Below, in pieces: positions 56,121-64,000 of a stretch of 64,000 nt of DNA. Numbering within the stretch: position 1 is the first letter of the stretch; each line of letters opens with the position of its first letter. The stretch comes from Gnetum montanum (taxonomy: Eukaryota; Streptophyta; Gnetopsida; Gnetales; Gnetaceae), in the NCBI GenBank assembly GCA_015680685.1, contig MNCI01035790.1:400636-464635 (forward strand). The letters run 5' to 3'. A program made the translations under genes and the position numbers. The notes beneath the pieces were generated by a model, which saw only the letters and a list, made by a program, of their open reading frames with translations, was not told the DNA's origin and made no database searches.

Positions 56121-56918
56121 TCTAAACCAGATGAAGAAGAAGATGATGATGATGAAAGGGAAGAAGAAGGAGAACTTACTCTACACCGATGCTGATCACC
56201 CTTCCTTTAATGCTTGTGACCACAATCGTGATCATGATCTCCTTTTTCTCCCTTTTCTTGACTTACTTCTCTAGATCCATTTTTGTCATTGGATTTTTTT
56301 TACCAGAACCTAGATTATGGATTGTGGATTGTACATTCTAGTTGAGTTCTCCTTGAATGAAGTGAAAGAAAGGAGAATCACTAAAGAAATGGTCATCTTC
56401 ATCAATTGGACCAAGTGGAGGGGGAAAGATATTGGACCCCTTGCCCTTCACAAGCTTGTGTTGGTGCTCCAGCTACTGATCCCTTAATTTTTGTGCTTTA
56501 GTGGGATGATAATCCCTTGAGTTGGGATCTTACATCTTGTATTCTCCATGGAGATGTTGAAGCTTGTGTCATGCAAGCATTAGTTGGAGCATTTTTGGAA
56601 CAAATCGGTTAAGTGGCAACACAATGTTGCCTTCCATATCGCGCCACTGCATCAGTTCATCTTGATGTAAGATGAAGGTAAAGTTTGGTACATGCTCATC
56701 AGGATGAGCATATGCCACCTGGTATTGTTGAGGCACCTGAACTACCCTAGGTAGAGATGGGCTCTTGTGGGAAAAATAAATTTTATGTTAATAAACAGTA
56801 TGCAATCAAAATTTAATTTAATGATGATAATTTTTTTTTCATAGGATTTGACTCTTAGGGTTTGAACAATGAGGTTACTAAATTTCACTAGGCTTAGATA
56901 GTGCACAAAGAACTATAG

Positions 56919-56936
56919 TCCCTGACAACAGTGCCA
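56919..56936 (-). promoter_or_regulatory. Primer binding site of B (tRNA-Asp type)
   Basis: Minus strand TGGCACTGTTGTCAGGGA, one base from the LTR. It differs from the tRNA-Asp complement at four positions, all transitions. Confidence 0.75.
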
Positions 56937-56937
56937 A

Positions 56938-57857
56938 TGATGAGCAACAAGGTACCCCTACGCCCAACCATATGAATCACAAGTGTTCATGTGCAGTCTG
57001 ATCAAATTTCAAAGATTATAATTACTAAGTGTACTAGATCTAAATAGTGTGTGCATGTTGTTTGTTCATTGTCTTCCCAGTCCCANCAGTGTGTGCATGT
57101 TGTTTGTTCATTGTCTTCCCAGTCCCACTTGTGGAATGCGATTGTATAGTTAAGTGTGACTGAGGTGTAAGATTTTTATTATTTTGTGTTTTATCAAATT
57201 ACTCGCCTAGAACAAGAATGAAAGTAAGAGTGATTAAAAGTAAGAGCGATTAATTGCTAAGTAAACTATAGTCTAATCTAGCTTAACACAAGTAACTATT
57301 CCCACTTCTTGAACACATCTTGAACTTTGTGCAAACACTGATGGGCTATCAAACGCTAATAATTTCTAACCTACCAAATGTCACATGTATGCTCGAAGGG
57401 GTTGTCCTTGTGTATCTTAATAAGTTGCTTGATTAATCAAAATTAATAACTGCATAAATAACATTAATGTAAATTGCATGAAAAATAAATACATAAGAAA
57501 GAAAGTCTCAAGTGTTGTAAGGAATGGATCAAGGAGCTCATCTTTATTGCCAACATAATGGTGTGCTCAGGTACATCAATGCTTGAATAAAGATCCATTC
57601 ACACGTAGACCTCCTGTTGCGGGCACTTGGAAAATATTCTAACTTTCAAATGGACAAACTGCAAGAGTTTCGCTACTTGACTACTAAAAACCTACTTCCA
57701 ATTATGAACCTGGACACTGTATTTATAGACCTAGTAGTAACTCTACGATATTGAATGTATGATATTGCATCTTGGGCCACGATATTGCATACCCAATATT
57801 GTGTATCTGATATCGTGGCCACCTCGATATCGAAGCATTGAAAAACATGATTTATCA
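56938..57857 (-). repeat. 5' LTR of element B
   Basis: 920 bases, minus-strand TGATAAATCATG to GCTCATCA. It includes a single-N join at 57086 flanked by a 41-base duplication not present in the 3' LTR. GATATC-type units lie at 57740-57838 and a TATA box on the minus strand at 57720-57727. Confidence 0.9.
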
Positions 57858-57862
57858 AAATA

Positions 57863-58269
57863 TGACTACTTTATTATGAAGTGTCTATGTCAGTTGGGTA
57901 TGGTAGTGGGGAGATATGGGACATTATATTTGAGTATGCTTGGATCATGCATTTAATCATGTGGTTGTGCAGATATGGGATGTTTGGTTGCTAACTTACT
58001 ATGCAAGATGAATACCTCGCTATGATGACTTCAAGCTCCATGGATTTTATCTTCAAGTCAATTAAAGAGTGTTTATAGCTTAACCTTACTTACTTGCAGA
58101 AACTCACAAATACTTTTTATTTGTATATGGAGTTAGAGGATCTTGAGTTTATAAGCTATAAATACCAACTAAATAGGTTTTTTCCAAGATGTTATTTAGA
58201 ATCTATAGCATGAGCATCCAAACATTAAGATTACATATCTCTTGTTGACAATAGCCAAACATGTTCAAT
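57863..58269. other. Intergenic sequence between elements B and F
   Basis: AT-rich, no gene or repeat recognised. Confidence 0.45.
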
Positions 58270-58475
58270 TTTAGGTAGCATTGAGTTATAAACTTCTATA
58301 AATCTTAGGGTGTGCTTATGTTTCAATTATTTTAGGTTCCAACACCCCACAATAGCTAAATAGGTTTCAAAAGCTCCAATTCATGGGTTTAATTATAGTG
58401 AGCAATGCTAATTTATAAATTTCTAATTGAATTATATATTACAATTATCTTGGGGTTCCAATACTCCCCCACCCC
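58270..58475 (+). repeat. Two SINE 3'-end fragments
   Basis: The piece at about 58270-58345 (TTCAATTATTTTAGGTTCCAAC) and the piece at about 58355-58475 (AGCTCCAATTCATGGGTTTAAT to TTGGGGTTCCAAT) match the middle and 3' end of the SINE at 5731-5886. The second keeps a decayed B box. They are head-to-tail. Confidence 0.5.
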
Positions 58476-58764
58476 TAAGGGGCAAAGCAAGTTGTAAAAG
58501 GTGAATGAACTCAACATCAACAATGGTTAGACAAAGAGTGTATTATAGCTAGAATAAGATTGAAATCTCAAAAATCTTCAAAGGTAATCAAACATTACAA
58601 AAATATAATCCAACATTGAAAATGGATGTTTCTTAGAAAGAGACAAACTACCCTTTCTCCAAATGCTCAAAAGAGAACTTTGTACTTTTTGGAAGTTGCG
58701 TTGCAAGAGAGACAAAACTAATCAACATCATCCTTTCCAAGCTATACAATCCTGTTATGAAAAT
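58476..58764. other. Intergenic sequence
   Basis: No gene or repeat recognised. Confidence 0.4.
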
Positions 58765-59743
58765 TGATGACCGGCGAGGTACCCCTATGCCCAATTGTAC
58801 AAATCACAAGCGTCCACACATGATCTGATCAAATTTTATGGATGGGACTAGTTGTGGCATCTAGATCACTTTGCCTTGATCGTAGTTCGCTATCTCCCCA
58901 CTTGGACTAGTGGTAGCTTTATCATGTATGGTTTAGTCTAGAGTGAGGCATATGATTTATATTATTTTATAATTTATTATTCTATGATTAGCAATAGGTT
59001 GAAACTCAATTTATAATCAATTCAAATAATCTAATTGCTAATTAATAATCAACTACCCTAACATAAGTATTCGATCCCACTTCTCGTGCACATCTTGAAC
59101 ACATATAATGTTCTTGGGTTACTAAATGTTAAGCATTGCTGGGATTACCAAGAGTCATATGCATGCTTGAAGTGATCGTACTTATATGCTTAATTAATTA
59201 ACCTGCATGAAAATGTAAATATTAACTAAGTACATGGAAATTAACTTGCATGGAAAGTAAATCTAATCTATGTCAAGGTTTTGTAATGAATAAGAATCAA
59301 TCTTGATCTTATTGCTGCTTATGGAATATGTCTAGGTACATTGCTAGTCGAATAAGACTTCGTACAATTGAGTTAGATCCACTCTATGGGCACTCATTGA
59401 CTATTCTTTAAGATTACGGAATAAAATTGCAAGAATTTGGCTACTCTATTGACAAAACTATGAAAAACTACTACAAAAATATTTCCAAACTATGCACTGA
59501 AGCGCTATATTTACAGGCTAGCCCATACCCCGTGACATCAGATATTCGACATCGCGTCCTAGGCTCCAATGTCGGATACACGATGTTGAGTACTCGATAT
59601 TAGGGCTTTGTTATCAGAGCCTTGTTATTAGAGTCCTATTATCGAAGCCTTTTTATCGAAACCCTATTATCAGAGCCTTGTTATTGGAGCCTACCAAAAA
59701 GTTAACTTTTTATCAGATAACCCAGCCAACTGATGATTCATCA
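58765..59743 (-). repeat. 3' LTR of element F
   Basis: 979 bases, minus-strand TGATGAATCATC to TCATCA. The U3 array at about 59530-59700 has expanded as a ~17-base tandem (TTATCAGAGCCTTG form, six copies). The TATA box is decayed (TGTAAATA, minus strand, about 59507-59514). Confidence 0.85.
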
Positions 59744-62420
59744 TACCCCCATGACTAAATAAAAAATTGTCCTTGAGTTAAACAAAATGAGGAAAAAATT
59801 CCTTACAAACTATTAGAAATGTATGGGATTATTGACTGATATGCAACTATTGATTGACTATGAGTGTCGCATTACAAAATTTTATTTGAGTGGATGCATA
59901 CAAAATGACATAGTGACATAAAGATTGGATAGACATTGAAGATTACAAAATTTGTAGAGGTCTTTAAGAATCTGCTGAAGATGATTCTTCTTATTGTCAC
60001 TAGTGGTGGCAGAATTTTAACCTTGATTATTATGTCGATGCTTCTTTGGTTATGTAGAACATTCTTGAAGGGTGGACTGAAATTTCTTCTCATCATCCAT
60101 GGATCTAGCAAAAATGTAAAGCTTGAGCTGCTATCTTATATGTGCTATGATGTGTCCATGGTCATATCCTTTGTTGTCCCTCTCTTGGCTTTGTTTTCGT
60201 GCCTAGCAAAAGACCTTATTCCTTAGATGTTTCTTTTAGCATCACTTGCAGTCACCAAAGGATCAACATTAGTTGTGGTAAATTTTCCTTAATAATTAGC
60301 CCTTGTAAGATCCCTTAGTTTTCTTTTAACCACAAGGTGATTACAGCATACTATGCCCAAGGCTATGAGGTAACTAACATCATCAAGTTGTTCACATTAT
60401 TTTGATCAACTACTATTAGTTACCATGATGTTCAAAAATAGGATGTTGGAAAAATTTTAAAAGTTTTAAAGTAGGCATCCCTAGCCCCCATGACTAATAA
60501 GCGTAACTCCAAAAGCACATAGGTTTTTGAATAATTGAAACCAAAGGTCTAATTTAGAAGATGGCTAGGAAATATTAATGGATATGGAAATTAAAAGTAG
60601 GAAAAATTAATGAAACAAATGAGAAGTAGTCCCAAAATCATGCATAAATTTAGAGAAACCATCATTGATGTTTTGGAAGATGTGAAGGTTAGTTCAAATC
60701 CATGATCAACAGAATTTATGCAAGTGGGTCCTCCCCAAAGCAAGCTCTTGCAATAATGCCCTTGCATGACCACTTCTATAGATGTCCGTGGGCACTTGAG
60801 AAGTTAAATGTAGACCATGCCTTTGTTCCAAACAACACACAACTATCGTGGTTAGGTGTTACACTATAGTACACAAAACCAAAAGGCTTATAATCACATG
60901 CAGCAATGAGGTGACTAATGAAATGAGAAGTGATTGTAGAGATCGGGATGTAATGTACTTGACCATGTCCACAATAGGTTCTTGTGATAAGTGTGATTAA
61001 AATGATCAACATACCTATCTATCCAAGTTCAGACCAAGTCCATACCATGAATAGTGACCTTGCATTGATGTGTTCCATCCTACCAACTACCGTGAATCTA
61101 CAACCATATCAAAGAACAATCATTACTCTAAAAAGGGAAGAAAAGAAAACAAGGAAGGAGGGGCCTTAGTTAGAGGGGTGCCTTCAGGCATGGGTAACAT
61201 ATCTTTGCAGCCCTATAACTAGTGCTTGTAGTCCATTATTGTGTCTAAGGGGTGTGATTTAAATTTCCATCATTGTTTATTATGCATCTTTGAAATACTC
61301 TCTTTTTTTTGTGTTTTTTGTTTTGTTTCTTTTTTGGATGGGAACCACACCATGCAAAGATAGAGCTTCCTTTTTATTGGTTGATGGGGAAGTGATGATA
61401 CATTCCAAGAGGAATCATAAAACACATGAAGGAAGTTAAGAAGAGAACCCAACAAGTCCCTTTGAGGTCATACCCTTTGCCATTCCCACTTGGTCATTCC
61501 CTCTTTCTTCAAGGTATAATGATCATTGATTAATTTTAGTTTCATAAAAGAAGAACCAAATTATTTCCATGAAAAAGGCCTTTTATTCAAAGAACTGGAG
61601 GGATGGATGAGGTGATCTCACTACTTTACACAATTACTTACCTAATCATCTTGATAACATAGCACAAAAAACCCAACACATAGCATTGACTTTTGCATCA
61701 TGACTTGGCAATATTATTAACAAAAACATAAAAATACATTCATAAAGCAAAAAGAGAATGACTTAAGAAAAGAGAAAAATATAAAGAAAATAAAAATATA
61801 AAGAAATGAAAAACATATGAAGAATCAAAAATTTTTGGAAGAAATAGGAAAATGATAAAAAAATTGTAAAATAAAAAATAGGTGAAAAATACTTGTTAGT
61901 TGTGTAAGATATATGTGTCAAAGTCCTTTATTTGGTCCATTTTCTTAAGTTTAGGACTAATAATTAGATCCATTGTCTCCATGCATCTTTGAAATAATCT
62001 TAAAATCTCATTTTCAAGCCACTGGATGTCTTCTGGTTTAGTGGCTACTATAGAGACTAGTCTTTCTTCACACACTTGTTCCTTAGCTTTGTTGTGGGTT
62101 GTGTTAATATTTTAAATTTTTGGACCACAGTTGCATCCTTTACTATTAGCAGTGATGCATGGATTCTATTGTCTTTTCACAGTGATAGGTTCATTGTTTA
62201 TGTCTTGTGTTGGAGTGGTGATGGTTGTTGGCTTTTATGTAGGGTCAAAGAATGTTGGTTGTAAAAAGGTAGGCATTGCACTAGGTTGGCATTGTGTTGG
62301 CTTGGATGATGTGGTGGGTCCATGCATGGTTTGCTTCGGCTTATGGCCTTTCCTCCAGAAGAGATGTTTCCTACGTTGCAGTTGAGGCTCACTAGTATCA
62401 GCATGTCTATGCACATTTGC
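59744..62420 (-). other. 3' UTR of element F
   Basis: About 2.7 kb without pol. The segment near 61130-61265 matches the A 3' UTR, and that near 60720-60800 (GTCCGTGGGCAC; AATGCCCTTGCATG) matches B near 49650-49710. Open frames here are short and unrecognised. Confidence 0.6.
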
Positions 62421-63920
62421 AGCACAAATGACGTCTGTTTATTGATATTGTGGTGTCGAACCTTCCTGTGTTACTAGTGGTGGCATGTGAGTATGAGAAT
62501 ATTGAGGATATGCCAAAGGATGAGAAGTGTGAGGTGGTGACCTCATATAATATGTTGTGGGATGTTGATATTTAGGAGAGTGGTAGTAGTGATTTGAGGT
62601 AGAGGGAGTAGAAGCAATCAAGAAAATAGATTGTTGAACATAATATCCATATGGGTTTGGTTGGTAGTAAGGGTAGGGCTAGTCTAGTGGTGGCCTCCCC
62701 CACGATTGTGGTTGTTGCCACTATGGTTGATGCTAGTGTTGAGGCTAGTCATAGGTCCCCCAAGATAGTACAGTTGGTTTTGGGGTTGTCTAAAATTATT
62801 GCACGGAAGAGAAAATCTCCTAGGCATGTACTTCTATACAAACTTTGGATTTAATGCCCTTGCCCAATACTTATGTAGTAGATGCAACAAGACTGGGCAA
62901 TGACCCTTTGGATGGTCATATAGGAAAATGTCACATTCACCATCCTCTTTGGTGATTGAGTCTATAGCCTCTTCTTCTACAGCCATTTTCCCTTCTTGCT
63001 AAAAAGTGTTCCTAGTTGTTTCTTGGTTCTTTTTCCTCCTTTTGTTGTGATCACTTGATTCATTTTGCGCTACTCTCTCCTCTATGATTTCTTCGCAAGT
63101 TTTACCTTTCTCATTCATTGATTCCAACATCTTATCCAAATTTTCTTTAATCTCAATGATAGAATTTTGTATTGGCAAGGTCCATTGTAAAATCACCTCA
63201 TTGAGAGTTGCCTCTTTTTCCTTATCATAGATATGGATACTTTTCTTTTGCAAAGTTAGATCCTAATTATTTTCCTCTACATTCTCTCATCTACATAGCT
63301 CTCCTTTTTCTTTTACCACATGCTTGAGTAACTCTTTGATCTGATGGGTTTGTAGCTTGTATAATTAACCTAAAGCATACATTCGAAGGGTCTCACTTGT
63401 TTCATTACAAAGCCCATCTATGATGTAGAAAAGTTGCCTTTCCTCAGAGAAACCATGGCCTAGGCACCTATGTAGTAGTGAATAGTATCTTTCCAAGGCC
63501 ACTTCCAAGGGTTCATGATTTTATTGCTTCCACTCTTGGATTTCTTTTCTTAGGTTGGACACTCTTACATAGGTTTTGTATTTTTCTTTGAAAAGTTCCA
63601 GCATTGTGGACCACTAGTGAATGGAACTTGGTTCCAATGATCTATACCAACTTTCAGCTTCGTCAATTAGTGTCTTAGGAAAGAGCTTAAGCTTTTGCCA
63701 CCTACTTTCAATGTTGTATAAGGCACAGGCATCATGGAAGGATTGTAGATGATGTTGTGGGTCAGAATCATAGCCTCCCACAAACTTAGGGATATTATTA
63801 ATATCAAGCGTAGGTAGGTGACTTTCCTTGCAATGCCTGTGAGGTATCTTAATTGCTCCTATGATTTGCATCAGGCTCTTAGTAGCGAATAAAGGTTCAT
63901 CATCATTAGACATTTTGTGA
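62421..63920 (-). pseudogene. Gag of element F
   Basis: Starts with the ATG at 63913 (MSNDDEPLFATKSLMQIIGA). It continues with LDINNIPKFVGGYDSDPQHH, FHDACALYNIESRWQKLKLF and ESWYRSLEPSSIH before a stop near 63613. Further on are ERYYSLLHRCLGHGF and, at 62999-63253, a charged stretch; a Pro/His-rich linker follows at 62439-62621. It aligns by eye with the gag of B. Several stops show it is inactive. Confidence 0.75.
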
Positions 63921-64000
63921 TGAAAATTTATATTTCTATTTGTTTGATTATGATGATCTTGTCCATGCTCATGTGATGTCTTTGATTTTTCCCATGGGTT

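Larger units (their letters stand above)
29927..57857 (-). mobile_element. Element B: Athila-like Ty3/Gypsy retrotransposon, split by element C
   Basis: The outer ends are TG...CA and are flanked by AAATA on both sides (29922-29926 and 57858-57862), so this is one insertion of 27.9 kb including the nested 18.1 kb element C. Read on the minus strand: 5' LTR (57857 to 56938), tRNA-Asp-type primer site, gag, proline-rich linker, protease, reverse transcriptase, RNase H, integrase, a 921-base N gap, 3' UTR, polypurine tract, and a 3' LTR in two pieces (48922-48368 and 30248-29927). Reverse transcriptase has VFMDDFSTYG and VQEGIVLGHRIS, wording typical of the Athila lineage. All coding parts carry stops. 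The LTRs differ at roughly one base in eight by eye, so it is old. Confidence 0.9.
58765..64000 (-). mobile_element. Element F: gag-only relative of B, right end outside the window
   Basis: A 3' LTR (58765-59743) and polypurine tract are followed, going right, by a 3' UTR shared with A and then gag at 62.4-63.9 kb. No protease, reverse transcriptase or integrase lies between. It is therefore an internally deleted or non-autonomous member of the A/B family. The 5' LTR and primer site lie beyond 64000. Confidence 0.8.

Noticed and set aside
59936-60226. + strand open frame of 96 codons in element F
   Set aside because: It is antisense to the 3' UTR, hydrophobic by composition only, and has no motif or support in related copies.
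1-64000. Complete tRNA or rRNA genes
   Set aside because: I found no sequence with paired arms of a functional tRNA and no rRNA-like stretch; only SINE-type promoter remnants.

Overview
This is nuclear DNA from a land plant, most likely a seed plant. The evidence is two plant-type host genes, one of them spliced with long introns, set among nested, decayed Ty3/Gypsy LTR retrotransposons, a LINE remnant and tRNA-derived SINEs. The window is an assembly scaffold with two long N gaps (3879-4332 and 49859-50779) and six single-N joins. I cannot name the species.

Host genes. ALG2, the ER mannosyltransferase of N-glycan precursor assembly, lies on the + strand at 7791-15072. I could place eight exons that join in frame to 402 codons, and one of its introns uses a GC donor. 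PELOTA, a ribosome-rescue factor of the eRF1 family, lies on the - strand at 27238-28380 as one GC-rich, intron-free 380-codon frame.

Transposon layout from left to right. Element A (1-4954, +) is the 3' part of an Athila-like Gypsy element: integrase, 3' UTR, polypurine tract and LTR. SINE-like units lie at 5660-5903, 7327-7400 and 12838-13090. A LINE remnant is at 15620-17285. Element D (17492-24326, +) is a complete non-autonomous LTR element with target duplication AGAAT; it has no pol and carries a coiled-coil open region and an embedded foreign LTR. Element B (29927-57857, -) is an Athila-like element with target duplication AAATA. Its 3' LTR is split by element C (30249-48362, -), an 18.1 kb Tat/Ogre-like element with target duplication GTTAC. 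Element F (58765 to beyond the right edge, -) is a gag-only relative of B.

The most unusual part is inside C. Between its protease and reverse transcriptase lies about 5.7 kb holding an oppositely oriented, intron-containing gene (about 36.9-41.7 kb) with its own TATA box and eight exons joined by good GT-AG sites. It has an FCP1/NIF-phosphatase-like region that has lost its catalytic acids. Antisense orientation would protect such introns from removal when the element's own RNA is spliced and reverse transcribed. C is also packed with the 10-bp palindrome GCGTATACGC (both LTRs, leader, and first intron of the antisense gene) and with AGTTTA-type minisatellites at its module borders. The A/B/D/F family instead carries GATATC-type palindrome arrays just upstream of its LTR TATA boxes.

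Relative ages agree with the nesting. B's LTRs differ clearly from each other, D's somewhat less, and C's only slightly (estimated by eye).
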